DNA from: Apoda limacodes
Lineage: Eukaryota > Arthropoda > Insecta > Lepidoptera > Limacodidae
DNA: 64,000 bases
Assembly: GCA_946406115.1 (NCBI GenBank)
Contig: OX291557.1
Location: 5,798,501 to 5,862,500, forward strand
Reading direction: 5' to 3'
The position numbers and the translations under genes were made by a program. A model generated the notes under the pieces. It was given only the letters and a program-made list of their open reading frames with translations. It was not told the origin of the DNA and did not search any database. Each line of letters opens with the position of its first letter. Positions within the stretch are counted from its first letter, which is position 1. Positions 11,294 through 23,934 of the stretch are shown here, in pieces.

Positions 11294-11836
11294 GTTAGTA
11301 TTCTTCTCTCCATGACCTTATAAGGATGGCTGGATGCGAATGGCAGAGAACTGCGGGACGTGCTTGAGTGTTTGGCAATTTAAGCTAATAAAGTGTGTGT
11401 GTACATTCTAACAAAATTTGATAATCAAAGAGAAAATTTGATAATTTTCTGATAATTACTTTTAAACTAGCTATAGCTAAAGTGATTCGCTACGCAGACC
11501 TCGTTAAATTTTATTGCAATAGTTGCAGTTTCCGTCGCAGAGCTAAAGTGATGGCGCTTTCTCTAAGCTGCTATGGGAGGTATAAGAATGAATATGAAGT
11601 ATAGTCTGACGAGGATCTTTTTCAGCGAGGGCGATGCCTGTTCACAAGAGTTACCAGTTTTTAAATTAATCTTTGTTTTAGGTAAAATATTACTTGAGTT
11701 ATTGATTTAGTTTATCGGGCATCCATAGATAGAATAGTTAATTTTAATTTGTTTATTACAAGTTTGTGCCGCGGTCCCACCCGCCACCGATTTCATTTTG
11801 ATTTTATTGATTCAATCAATTTGTAGTCAGTTATAT

Positions 11837-12105
11837 GTATATGTCGCAGCCTTTCGATTAAATTAGCCAGCTAATTGGGCGCCTAGGCAGATCGTTAAGT
11901 ATGGAAAAGAAATTATCATGTAACAAAACAGATATTTAAATGAAACTAGGCTGGAACGTTCCGTACGTTTCGCTCGCTCCACATCTACGTTTCCAAGAGA
12001 AAAACTGAACATAACCCAACATGTAGACTTACACAGATTGACGTTGACGATCTGGCTAGTCGTCCAATTAACTGGCTAATTTAACCAGATGGCTGCGACA
12101 TATAC
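11837..12105 (-). mobile_element. Foldback DNA element with ~60-bp inverted ends, copy 2 (in RNF144 intron)
   Basis: Ends match copy 1 (tatgtcgcagcc on both strands; aattagccagctaattgggc inside). The interior reads as the reverse complement of copy 1 (e.g. aactgaacataacccaacat here against atgttgcgttaggttcagtt there), so the two insertions point opposite ways. It lies in the intron after the exon at 11131. Confidence 0.85.
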
Positions 12106-12379
12106 ATTACAAACTTTTGTTCGTGATTCCTCTTACCACCGATTTCATTTCGATGGCCATTTCCGTAGAACTCTTGGTCAGGATAAAAATGGTCTTTATC
12201 CGGATGCAACCCTTTCGTACATAGAAAACGCATCAGACCGAGCTGAGGCGGATATTGTGACGTCACAAGGGCGAATTCTTGCAGAATCAGGTGTGATGTA
12301 ACTACTGGGAAATAGACTGTTACAACCGATGCATGCAAAGGATTCCTCCTGAATGCCAATACCATTAAGAGCTCTGCCT

Positions 12380-12765
12380 CACCGGGATGCCATGGCGACG
12401 TCGCCAGCTACGTATCCAAATAATTCATACAGAAATGTATCGGCTCTCACTCACTTGGCGACGCTTTGGCAACGTCGCTAATTTGGAAGCGTAGCCACGA
12501 TTTACGGCTCCCTACGTGGCGACTGGATGCTCTGGCAGCCTGGCTACGTCGCCACTAAAATGTATGCGCATAAGCTGCGCCTCACTCACTCAGTCACCAA
12601 CCGAACGCCATTTTGGACGCTCGGTTATGTTTTAGTACATTTGTGTAACGTTGAAAAAATGAGTTTCGATACTGAAAGATGTATCCTGAAAATTAAAAAC
12701 CGTCCGTGCTCATGGGATAGTGCATCGAATGATTATTCCGACATTATCAGAATATTTTCTTGAAT
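12380..12765 (+). pseudogene. CpG-rich leader and truncated MADF-like ORF
   Basis: From ATG at 12659 the frame gives MSFDTERCILKIKNRPCSWD followed by SASNDYSDIIRIFS and a stop. This matches the start of a MADF (Myb/SANT-like) DNA-binding domain (pattern: I..V..RP.LWD....Y). PIF/Harbinger transposons often carry such a second protein. The upstream 270 bp are CpG-rich with repeated ggcgacg and acgtcgcc words in both directions (12386-12560). No transposase is seen nearby. It is most likely a relic or an internally deleted transposon copy. Confidence 0.45.
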
Positions 12766-12909
12766 CTCTATATAGATTTAGAAAAACAACATTTCGGCAG
12801 CGATCCGATATAAAAGGATGAAACGCACACCTAAACACACACAGACACACGCATTTTATATTTACAGTGAATATAGTTTGGTATAGAATAACATGAAGCT
12901 ATGTGCCAT

Positions 12910-12950
12910 AACACACACACAACACGCACGCACGCACGCACGAACAGCGC
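12910..12950 (+). repeat. (CA)n/(CACG)n microsatellite
   Basis: acacacacacaacacgcacg followed by cacgcacgcacgaac. Confidence 0.9.
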
Positions 12951-13104
12951 ACAAATTTTCCACTAATGACAAGAAATCTTACTAACATATTTATCTGCAC
13001 AAAATCACTACTGCTGTCATAAATGGATCTTGGGCCCCTAGATGTGTTACACCGAACCCCAGGTTAGTTTATCCTATGCCCGGTGGTTAACTTGAGCTAG
13101 AGAC

Positions 13105-13345
13105 CGTATATTTTTACTCGCTTTTGCCCGCGGTTTCACTCGCCCTGAATTCGGTTATCAATGTAGGATTTCAACGGCAGCTTCTCAATTATAGAAAAAA
13201 AACCGACATACACTTGACATTTTCAAGTATCCTATGTCCTTACTCGGGACTTAAACTTTTCACATGCCAAATTTCATCTTCATCGGTACAATCGGTACAG
13301 CGGTTTAAGTGTAAAGAGGTAACAGACAGACTTTTGGCTTTATTA
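13105..13345 (+). repeat. Related dispersed repeat (tttgcccgcggtttc)
   Basis: It begins cgcttttgcccgcggtttca, continues with tatcctatgtccttactcgg, and ends near ggtacagcggtttaagtgta. It is a diverged relative of the repeat at 4219, where tatcctatgtctttcctcgg is also found. Confidence 0.55.
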
Positions 13346-13844
13346 TATTTGTATGGATATGGATTAAGTAGGTTTGTAAATTTCTTTGCAACAAATGAAA
13401 ACCTTAAAAGGGAAACGAAATCTTAGCGACATTTGCCGTAAAATCATATGCACCAGCATTTACTGTCGTATTAATTTTTTTTTTTTAAATTGCCCTATTT
13501 TTTTTTTAAATTGCCCTATCTTTTTTTTCTTTACAAATGTGTTCCACCCTAGTCTGTACCTACCCACGTCATATTGGGGGGGACAGCCTCGTTATTGTCG
13601 CAACACTGCTTCTAATAATTACAGTGTCTGGACTAAAGTGCCGTAAGTCAATCGTATACATTGTAAATTAAAATACCTGCTACAGAATAATATACCAGGG
13701 TGCCTAATATTCTAGTTCTTTTCAGAGTTACAGCGTTGTATCTTTTTAACTGTAAAAGCAGCTAGTGTTTGGGGCGCATATTGAACCGTCGGTCCTGGTT
13801 GTTGTCATACTATCATAGCAATAGGCGGTTTGAAAGCTCAACAA

Positions 13845-13960
13845 ATGCCCGCCAATTCGCACTAGGCTAGCGTGGTGGACTATGGCCTAAGCCACCTTCT
13901 CCAAGGAGCCGCCTGTACCCTTGTAGTCGGACATATAATGGCTGAGGCCAATAAGCAGTA
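13845..13960 (+). repeat. SINE 3' scrap
   Basis: attcgcactaggctagcgtg, gtggactatggcctaagcca and gtcggacatataatggctga resemble the 3' part of the element at 36340. A similar scrap lies at 16460-16590. Confidence 0.5.
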
Positions 13961-14394
13961 ACTTGTTGCAATTTTCACAAATGACGTGTTAATATGACTT
14001 CTACATATAATAAAATTATATTGTAGTGTTAGTTCTAGTACATCTCTCTCACTCTCTCTCTTTCTCTATCTATCTATTTTTTAGTTCACTTAAGTTTAAC
14101 CAAATCAACTTTCATTTTAGCTGCAGCAAAGCGTGGTGTTGCTACACTCCATAGACGCCCAACCGACTGTGTTAACTCGCATGGTCATTTAAGGTTTCCC
14201 TTCCATTAAAGTAGAGGAGATATAAAATTAAGAGATACATATAAATCGTTGGAAGGGTTACGATATAGCCCGTTTGGAGTGTTTTATGGACTCTGGTTCT
14301 AAACACTAATAGCAGAGCTGCGATTGTCGGAATATAATAATTTGATTGAAGGCGAGACGAACCTCTATGCCAACGATTAATACTAAACACTCTT

Positions 14395-14515
14395 CTTTTT
14401 TGCACCGACTGCTTGAACTGCCTTCCCGCAGCTCTGACCAGGTTGGTCGTCTATCCATTAGGTAGGAGGCCGTCCAATGCTGTCCGTGCCTGCCTATTCC
14501 CACTTTAACTTGCTT
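14395..14515 (-). mobile_element. Short RTE-like 3' relic
   Basis: Contains gcagctctgaccaggttggt, ccattaggtaggaggccgtc, caatgctgtccgtgcc and cctattcccactttaacttg, parallel to the relic at 21690-21915. Confidence 0.5.
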
Positions 14516-14519
14516 ACTA

Positions 14520-16050
14520 TTTATAAATCATTACGCCTGCGACAAATTTAAGTCATTGCTTATAAGAGATTATCAGGACTAAAATTGCATTCATCCGCGT
14601 TCGCTCTGTCTATACGTAACTGCAGTTAGTTATTATTATATTACTTATTGCAGGAATATTAGAAAATAGTCGATAAAAAACGGAAATTAGTACGATCCAG
14701 GCCTTTTATCGCTTATAGCTAGCTAAGAAGCAATTTATTACAGACAACCATCGCGTGTAAGAAATTCTGATATATGTATGTGTAGAAATCTGTACATATA
14801 ATATATATATACAGGATGACCTGGAAATAAATGGCGGAGCCGTTAAGAAGTGATACTATGGGGCATTTCCAGTCGATATTACTATGAGACCATACTATCA
14901 TATACTGTCCTAAAGTTAACCCTTTCCAAGATATTCCTACTTAAAGAATTTTACAAAACAATCCTACTTAAAATCTGAAAATAGCTAGCTATAAATCCTA
15001 AAAATTGGGCTTTCTGGCCCATTTTTTTTTTGTTTTGCAACAAAGATATTCTAAATAAGGAATATTAATAGTCAAATCTTCGTATTTGTCGGTATCTTAC
15101 GCTAAAATTGTTAAAAAAAACATAATGAACCAAAAAAAAAAAGGGTGACTGCCTTCAAAACGTCAATTTACTCAAAAATGTCCCCCTAAATTATTACGTA
15201 CATAATAATTAAAAAACATCTACGTCTTTATATATATTGTTTGTTAACCATCGACATTTCCGGGAATGTACGCGTCTAGAAAGTTACCGGCCGTAACAAT
15301 ATTATATAGTAAATGTAGTAGGTAAGACTGGTTTTAATAAAAGTAAGAATTTTAAAATGAAAAAATATTAACATATACTTAAAAGTGTAAGTAAAATATG
15401 CCTACTAATATAAATGTACATTAAACAACTCTTGATATTTATTTTCTCCCTAAATCGATAAATATAAAAGCCTATTGTTTTAATCTCTTCTGTATTTTAG
15501 TATAAAATGGCCCTAACTTCTCTGCATCTCTTTCATAATAAATTTTGCATGATTCGCTTCGCTTCGTCGCGCTCGCTCGCTTATCGGAAGCAATTTCATA
15601 TTGTTGTTTTTATTCAAATGAAAATTTATACGTCCCAGTTATTCTGTCTGAATCATAGAGTATAATATTCTTTGCTTTTTCTAATTCGAAGCCAACCAAC
15701 CTGACCTTATCCTTTTATTCAAGTGACTATCTGTTAATTTTACGGAACCCAATTTTGTACGTATGTATATATGTATAGATATCGTCACGGTTCCAAACCC
15801 TCGAAGACTAGGACCAGTCGATGGACACACACCCGGGGACAGCCTCTTTTGCCAACCACTTTTAAGAGAATACGATTCGGAGCGCATCTCAGCGTTCTTC
15901 ATACCAACGAATTTCACACTTATCTTGCTGATCAAACACTACGAAATTTTAAAGACATGTTCTAGTAATAAATATGTAGGTCTGCAATGTGCTAGTTTTC
16001 TATAAAATGTTATAGTTCAAAGTTATACAGAATTATAGTTTTATAGTTAT
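14520..16050. other. Intronic sequence, nothing recognised
   Basis: Contains the start of what may be a repeat at 14813 (acaggatgacctggaaataa atggc) but no ends or protein. Overlapping ORFs at 15681-16005 in several frames carry no domain. Confidence 0.45.
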
Positions 16051-16370
16051 GGGGCTAACATACGTAAAAGTGGCGCCCTCACTTCATTTTTTAATTTCCA
16101 TTAAATACAAACTCATTTTCAAAAAAGTGCTCAAATTAAAAGTTTTATGTACCAGTAAAGAATTTTAAGAAAGTTTCATTTGCTAGATATCATTGACGTG
16201 CAGGCTGGAAAGTTCATCAATTTTCTAGCCTACTAATGCACAATATATAGCGCCTACAATTTTCTAAAAATAGCGTACTTGTACTTTAAACTTTTAATTT
16301 GAGCACATTTTTAAAATTCCTTATGTGATGAATACAAATTGGGGCGCCACTTTCACTTATGTTAGCCCCT
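16051..16370 (+). mobile_element. Foldback DNA element of 320 bp with long inverted ends
   Basis: The left end ggggctaacatacgtaaaag, tggcgccctcactt and gtgctcaaattaaaagtttt is mirrored by the right end (aaacttttaatttgagcaca and ggggcgccactttcacttat, gttagcccc). The arms are about 100 bp with moderate divergence. There is no ORF, so it is MITE-like. Confidence 0.85.
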
Positions 16371-17494
16371 TAATAAAAACATTTTACAAGATTTTGACAT
16401 AGGTATTCGAAATGGAATTTTGACTAAGCAATTGCATTGTGATTGATCAGTAAATGTCAAAAACAAATGTAGCCACCAGCTCGACAACTAGCCTCCATCT
16501 AGGCCAGCGTTTTTGACTGTAGCCTAAGTCTCCTTCATAAACAATCGGCAAGGTGCCCCAGCAGCAGGGCGTATTACGGCTGGGGGATGCCGTAAATAGC
16601 GCAAGTCAACACGATTTTGGTGACTGAGTTCTGAGTACCCGATTTTGATTTCTTATACCTAATTAATAAAATAAATAATATTTTTATCTTATAAAGTTTG
16701 CTTATCAAGAATGGTAACCTCTAAGCATTTGGCAAAAATGTACGTGTATTTTATTCATCATCGTTTAAACTACAAAAGCAAACTTTCTTTTATAAATTGA
16801 GTTTTTGGTTATTTTTCAATGTAAAAAATCAGACAATAGTCATTATATAACAAAAACATAAAAAAAGTTTTTTTTTTAAATTGGATTTAAAAATACTGCT
16901 AAAAAGAGTTGTTATAATATATTTAACTTAACTCATCAATTAATTAAATGTATATAAATTATATAAAGACTCTAGTAATTTAATAAATTACTGGTATTTT
17001 ATGAATGAATATGTTTTTGCGGCTTTGCGGAGATGGTAGGCAATAACGTGTTTTAAGTAGCAAAAATGTTTAGGTGCAAATATTAAATGTGTCGAAGTTT
17101 GTATGGAAAAAAAATCTTTTCTCAAACATGTTACGATATGCGACCATATCTTGCACAAGTTTCTTTGAGTTAATCATACTTGCAGTATAGTCTCAGATGT
17201 CATATTTGACCACTCGAGCGCTCGAGCGGTTAAATATAAAATTAAAAAATTGGAACGAACTTTTTTAAACCCGAACATTGATAACTAGAAGAGATAACTA
17301 GTTTTTTTAAATTTCGGACTGGCACAACCAAAATAATGCGTCATTAAATTAATTTAAAAAGAGTAAAAAAAGAAATAGACAATGTCTTTTAGACATTTGA
17401 ACACGGTGAATTCGCGGCAAAATTACCTAAACTATTTTTATTAGTGTCAATACAGTTGTCAATATAATAGGTTTATGTTAACTTTACCTACTAT

Positions 17495-18125
17495 AATACT
17501 CAAAATGATGAAGACATTTTAACACCACCTAAATACAAGAAGCTGCAATAGCTATTATTGAAAATAGTTTACCACCGAAATCGAAGGACAGATACATGAA
17601 AACGTATGAAAATTTTACTCCCAACAGATGTTAAATCTGACCGATTTTTTCTATACTAAATAAATAATAAGTGCACAAAACGGGTTATTGGCAGACACAA
17701 AATGGCCGCTATACCAAAGGCAATTGCTACTTATTTAAATTTGCCGAATCCTGAATTGTATACTGTGCACTGCTTCCGTCGTACTTCAGCGACTCTCCTT
17801 GCTGACAGTGGAGCAAACCGAACCACTCTTAAAGGCATACAGGATGGAAGTCCAACAGAATATCTGAAAGTTACATCAAAGAATCTGTTGCGAACAAATC
17901 CAACATAACATCGAAAATTAATGAACAAATCAATACTTGGTCCTCCAAGCCTCGTCAAAGTATACAAATTGAAATACAAGACTATTGCACAAACTAACAT
18001 AGAGGTAAAAAAATATCATACAACAAACAACATCTCTGGATATGTCACAAACGAAAACTATTCCTGGGAAATCCAGTTTCAATTCTCAATACTGTACCTT
18101 TACTAATTGTATGTTAAATAAACAT
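17495..18125 (+). pseudogene. Internally deleted Crypton-like tyrosine recombinase
   Basis: The N-terminal part (DEDILTPPKYKKL, then IENSLPPKSKDRYMKTYENF after a one-base shift) resembles the start of insect Crypton-type recombinases. After about 100 bp it jumps to the C-terminal catalytic part: PKAIATYLNLPNPELYT, then HCFRRTSATLLADSGA, containing the HxxR catalytic box. A tail follows (NKSILGPPSLVKVYK and on), and AATAAA near 18117. The core-binding and first catalytic Arg region is missing, and the final Tyr context (TEYLKV) is altered, so it is inactive. Confidence 0.65.
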
Positions 18126-18324
18126 GTACGTTATTATGTTATTGTTTTAAGTTACACGCATATTTGAGGAAAGCACTGTAGAAGCTTTGGCCACAACTGA
18201 GCATAACCGGACTTTGTGATGCGTTCTTCGGCTGCGCCTCGGCTGCATACTCACGATCGCACGCTTATGGTGCGTTTGTGGATAGCGGCAGTAATGGACT
18301 ATAACAGGATTCACCTTAAATCCC

Positions 18325-18455
18325 TAAGGCTAAGTTGCACTAACTTACTTTAACATTAATCAGTCGCCACAAATGCGAGACTGTATGGAAATTTCTATCG
18401 TTTGCTATTTTTAAGTTAACCAGTTTAAAAATAGCTGATGTGCAACCCAGCCTAA
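18325..18455 (+). mobile_element. Foldback element of about 130 bp
   Basis: taaggctaagttgcactaac at the left pairs with gatgtgcaacccagcctaa at the right, and tatggaaatttctatcg lies at the centre. No coding frame. Confidence 0.65.
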
Positions 18456-18459
18456 ATTT

Positions 18460-20300
18460 TTTGTGGGAATAGTTAATAATACGATTCCATGGTTGTCTCC
18501 ACAAAGTCTATTTAAATCGATTAACTAACGTGGTTAACCCTCATCGTCCGTAATAACGAGTTCAAGGCAAATAAACAATTTAATACCTAATTAAGAGATA
18601 ATTCAGATAAAAACATAATTAATGATATTTACGAATTAACATTATCTATATGGCTATTAGTATAAATCTGTAGCATTTACTATGTTGTCCATACAATTTA
18701 ATATCATTCTTGTAATTTTTATGGCAAGTCTACAACTAATAAATCTTTTATTAACTTCAGGTATGCCAAACAGATTTGGATAAAAGGAATGTTTAGATAT
18801 TTGGTGGAACTACAAAGCTACAGATGCGCGTCGAAATCCGTTTCATAGTTTGCCAATTATTTTCTATACTGTAATATTATAAAGAGGAAAGATTTGATTG
18901 TTTGTTTGTTTGTTACTTTACGATCTGCCTAAGCATATTATGAAACGGCCGTGAATTTGCTTTTATGGCATGTGCACTCTTAAACTTCGATATTATTCCA
19001 TTTATTTATGTATAAACTATAATATTCAAGTAAGATGAGGACCCTCATAAATACTTAATTATGCATAAACATTATAATAAGTTGCTCATAACTTACTTCA
19101 TTTTATGACATTACTGTAAGTGTATGCATTTATCATAGTTGTTTATAAAGTGTTACTTTATTAAGAGCTAATTTAAAGTTTGATATCAATAAGTTTTTTG
19201 TTATCTTTAGCCTCATTATTTTATAAGGTTAACTATTCGAATATTCGTGGTTAACTTAAGTTAAAACTTTAAACTGAGAAATATATACATATAATATTTG
19301 TATAACATAGATTGTTATTGGATATTGTTCGTTTCTTGTTTTCTATTTATTTATTTTTAATGAGTTCACACAGCTATACATTTTTTATTAAGTACATATT
19401 TGTGTAGTTTATTTATACAGCCAAATATGGAATTTCTTAAAAAACAAAAAATGCTTTCTTCATTAACATACGCATATTGTATTAAAATTATATCTTAATT
19501 TAGAAAATAAATATAAAATTACCTTTTCTAGAACATGTTAAGTACCAGTCATGTATGTATATATAGTTTAATTGTATAAACACTGTAACATGTGTATGTC
19601 TGTACGTGTGAGGGTGTTTGCGTGTGTAGCTGGATGGGTGAATTAAAAGGATACGTCAAAAATAATGAAAATTACTTAGTGAGCAATTGGCAGCAAATGA
19701 CGAGAAATTTCCAAAACAGCAACTTACAGCATTATATTTTAGTAACTTATAATACGAAACGAAAAGCATTTTAATATTTGTGTAAATCTAATACCTTTAA
19801 GGCTGCGGTATAGGCTAGACCGCGAAAATACGCCGTTTTTGTGCAAATTTTGTGACTAAACAGTAGCATCTAAAGGATTGAATGAAATATATGTTAATAA
19901 ACTGGTTTTTCTTTAGTGCATTTCCTTACTGAACGATTTTCATTTATTGTATTTAATGCAATAAAAAATCTGGAAGTGAACATTGTTCCAACACTTGTGC
20001 AAATTTTTAAAGCGTGTTTTGCATTTGCTTGTAATGAAAGTTGGTTAAATAATTAGAATAGCTTGTTATCTAGTGCATTGACTCTAAGTTGTAGCAATAA
20101 GTCAAAAAATGTGACTACAAAACGGTAATAACGTTAAATTCCATACAAAAAAATAAATGTTTCAAGGCGTCATTACGGTATAAATTAGGTAAGAAGTATA
20201 TAACATATATATCTCATAGTAATGTATATAACATAATCTAATGATTTATAGTGCATTTACATTCACAACGTTAGAATTACAGAAATTAGCTTTCTGGCCT
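18460..20300. other. Intronic sequence, nothing recognised
   Basis: AT-rich intron with no exon-like frame and no repeat seen twice in the window. Confidence 0.45.
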
Positions 20301-20307
20301 ATATCGC

Positions 20308-20480
20308 CCTCTTAAACGCGCAATTCCTGTATATATATATAAAATCTGAGTCTCTCCCAACTCTCTTCATGAAGGGGGTTCCGAGGGCGATAAATCGATG
20401 TAGTTAGGTTTCGTTTTTAGAAAACGTTTTATACGTGTTTTCAGGCAATGATAAACTGAAAAAGCATAGGTTTCCGAATT
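20308..20480 (+). repeat. Dispersed repeat (cttaaacgcgcaattcctg .. gataaatcgat)
   Basis: Carries cttaaacgcgcaattcctgt, a (TA)n run, aaatctgagtctctcccaac, gagggcgataaatcgatgta and tcaggcaatgataaactgaa. The same order is found at 37470-37930, where a SINE interrupts the (TA)n part. Confidence 0.7.
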
Positions 20481-21689
20481 TTACGGTCAAATAAATTTTA
20501 GAATTCTGACAGACATTATTTTTTTTCATAACAATGAAAATTAGTCTTGTGATCGTGCAAATTACTGAAAAAAAAACACATAAAATGTGTAAAAATGGAT
20601 TCCAGGACCTACTCTATATGCTTGCCAAGTTTCATCCCTTTTTTGTTAAAAATTTCAGTGCTAACGTCATACCTACACATAAATACACATAAATTAAAGA
20701 ATTAGGTTATAACAGTTGTGATTTTCTTTATATATAATAAAGTATCTCCAGTCCGAAGTACACAAACCATAGAGAGAGCAGTGCTCGCTGCGTGTTCTGA
20801 TTAACAACAATTTTTTATATGAAATTTTAGTAACTGATTACGAATAATATTAATATTACATATATGTTAATTCTGCCTGTACACGCGGCCCTCTTACGCG
20901 CGAGCCCCGGAGCATTTGCTGCCTCCTGCTTAATGGCTAATCCGGCACTGTTTTAATGTGGTGTTTCGAATAGCAAAACCACACTTTAAAAAATATATTT
21001 AATTTACTTAAAGTCGTAATATTTCAATGGTATATTTAATGTGTGACCTATGGTTAATTTATAAAAAAAACACTTTTATACGGGTAATTATAAAACGGGT
21101 CGAATAAAATAATATTTAGCTACTGGCGATTAAATACTGTTTTATTAACTTGAGCGGCGAGAATTTGGGTTAGCGAAACATTAACTAAATTGACAAATAA
21201 TATTGATTAATAAGAAAATCTAAAACCAGCTGCTAAAAGTAGGTTGCGAATAATACATTGTGGATATTAAAATTTTAGGCGTGCTTCTAAATTACTAAGT
21301 GAATGACTTTAAATATTTTTTCAATCCGAGGTTCTACATACTCGTACATAACAAACTTCTAAAAAGTCCCAGACAACTACAATTTAAAATGATTTTTGTA
21401 AATACATTCATATTATACATGCACAAACAGATAATTTGTAAGATAAACTAAACGGAGGTAACATTATAGGTATGAGAAAACATTTGTTCTACTTTTTTTT
21501 TTTTAAATTTTTCAATAGGTACCTACTTAAGTCAATTTCAACAAAAATATCACTTGGATCTGGTTCTATCATCGACTTAATAATCTTGTTTGTATAATAT
21601 GTTTTACCTACCACTGTTTTAACAGAATTATAATAGATATACTGCGGATCCTTCGGTTTACGGGACAGAACGTCTAACATGTCAGGAAA

Positions 21690-21915
21690 AACAACTTGCC
21701 ATCATGCTAACTACCTTCTCTTCCTAAGAACGCATTCAGCTACTTCCTCGACTACCTATCTAAGGTCATCGGTCCACCTAGCCCACGCTGCGCTTTCCAA
21801 TCCGTGGTCTCTTGTCTAGAACACGTCCGTCCCAACGTCCATCGGTTCTGCGATGCATATGACCTCAGACCTGCCCACTGCCACTCCAACTTGCTTGCTT
21901 ATTCTGTAAGCTGTG
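21690..21915 (-). mobile_element. RTE/SINE-like 3' relic, minus strand
   Basis: Words such as aaggtcatcggtccacctag, cacgctgcgctttcc, ccaacgtccatcggttctgc and gcccactgccactccaactt are the hallmark of a common lepidopteran RTE 3' region. Another, shorter relic of the same kind lies at 14395-14515. Confidence 0.6.
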
Positions 21916-22259
21916 TAGGTATGTAACACAAATAAGATATTTTATCGTTTACGTAATCGGACTGGGCTCGATATCATTTACGTTATCGGATTGATTACAT
22001 TATTTTTACCAGCCTTCATACGTCCTGACTGTTGAGGAGCCTGGCCCTAGAGCGAGGGCGATTTCGGCCATGGTCCACCACGTGGGCCAAGTACAGATTG
22101 TGGTCTTTATACATTGCTTCGTGACGGATGCAGATTTTCTTTTTATGTTTATCTATTTGCCTGCCTGTAATGCCCTGCCAGTATATAAAAATTTTTGACA
22201 TCTGAAATGTCGCCCTTTCACTGGCTTCACCCACAAAAGCAGACATCCGTTATTTTACA

Positions 22260-22973
22260 ACCGAAACAAAATCCCTTAAAATGTTAAACGGGTTTAATAC
22301 CATAAGTGAGGGCTAATACACCCGTATTTTATCCTCGGGCTTAATACACTACAAATTTTGGAAGAACACTTATCTTGGGTGTTGACCCGGACATTGGGAG
22401 CTCGAAAGTGTACCTTACCAATCTGACAGCGCTTCTCCAGCAACCGCTCCTAGAAAAGTTGGCCATGGTACAGCTGCCAACTTAAGACGATTGTTATTTC
22501 TTCTTTTTAATTGAACTTTTTCAAAATCCTGTCCTGGCCATTCTGTGCACTAATTTGTAAATTAATCTTGTATTAATAATTCTATTCTGTATTCTTTGTT
22601 CTTTTTTTTTTCATAAACGCATCGTAACACATAAACGTATTTTACTTCTGAGTTAGGAAAGGCTAAAACAATGTAATAGCTAACCTAAACCTAAATGCGA
22701 AAATCGCGTGTAAGAAGAAACTTTTACGTAATTTACCTTTGTTGTATAAAATATAGGTACCTAACACCTAATTTCTGATATTAGGTATTCGATAATATCT
22801 TTTTGTGGCCCTAGAAAAGTATAAAAGGTAAACCTTGTGGGATGAGCCGACGTATTCATGCTTGAAGTGTAAGGCCGATCAAACGATCAATTTCCGTTTC
22901 CTATTTAAGCATGAATAAATTATATACATTGCTGTTAAGTTTCTGAGCGGAACAAGTAAGATGTCTGTAAGTA

Positions 22974-23010
<37 letters not shown>

Positions 23011-23740
23011 AATTTCCGCTTTAAAACGCTTGATGTTCAAGTATAGGTTTTAAAAAGGAAACGAGCAACTATTAATATCAACAAACTGTATCATAATGTG
23101 GACAGCTAGAAAATAATAGCTTAAATCTAATAAAAAATAATCCGATTTCCAACATCTAGCTATAAAGATGGATCTAAAGACATTTTTTTGTCTCTGATAA
23201 AAAATTATACTGGATATAGTCAAAGTAGGTAAATTACTTTTTATCAAAGTTTTATTTAAATTTTAATTTTACTTAAGTAAGTGACCTTACTTTAATTTCC
23301 ATGATCCAATCCTCGCTAACGTAACAATATTATAAGACCACCCTGGAGGTGAACCTTTTACAAAATCGATAATCAGCGATAGGAACGAAAATCGCTTAGA
23401 AAAATAAGCAATCGAGGCAAACCGCGGCTAAAATAATTCACGTTTATAAAATGTGCGATCGAGGCAAAATGTCACTCGGAAATGTGCTCTAAGAAAAATC
23501 CAGTTTAAGAAATATATTAATAAATTTCCCGAAGTGCTAAAGGTCTGAAGTAACATAAAAACGCAGTAAAATTAAGGACCTGCTTTCTTCCGCCAAACCT
23601 TCGTCTACTAGTTTTTAATGCGTTCGGCCCTGGTCTTTACCAAAATAAATGTAAAGGACTCTAAACAAGCGTCAGCAACAGCAATAATTAAACCACCTTT
23701 TTTATTTATTTCTGTATTTCTTTAGCTCTTCTTTGAATTT
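22260..23740. other. Intronic sequence before the IBR exon
   Basis: Only the (TA)n tract at 22977 and the polypyrimidine tract near 23700-23750 stand out. Confidence 0.45.
22977..23006 (+). repeat. (TA)n microsatellite
   Basis: About 14 TA dinucleotides in a row. Shorter (TA)n tracts lie at 37763-37786 and 52029-52045. Confidence 0.95.
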
Positions 23741-23750
23741 TTTGTTGCAG

Positions 23751-23881
23751 AAGTGGCAATGGACTCTGGGCGTGCGTTCTGCCCGCGTGTCGGTTGCGAC
23801 ACGGTGGTGAATGTGCGTGCCGCCAGCCCGGCTCACTGTCCCACCTGCCGGCACGACTTCTGCTCGCAATGCAACCAAGAG
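23751..23881 (+). CDS. RNF144A-like: RNF144-type RBR E3 ligase, IBR exon
   Basis: This exon encodes residues 55-98 and nearly the whole in-between-RING (IBR) zinc domain. Visible ligands are C65, C70, C84, C87, C92 and C95 in the local motifs FCPRVGC and HCPTCRHDFCSQC; the last two ligands, H100 and C105, come from the next exon (WHGGMSC). This is the usual C6HC IBR pattern. The acceptor is tttgttgcag, the donor gtattt, and the exon ends in phase 0. Its base composition is much richer in G+C than the surrounding intron, as for the other exons. About 12.5 kb of intron precedes it and 20 kb follows it, both filled with mobile-element relics. Confidence 0.92.
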
Positions 23882-23934
23882 GTATTTAACTGATAGTCAT
23901 ATTTGAAGGCATCGATAAACTACAATACAATACA

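Noticed and set aside
15681..16005. Overlapping ORFs as a gene
   Set aside because: Three frames on two strands overlap with no recognisable protein, and a foldback element starts right after.
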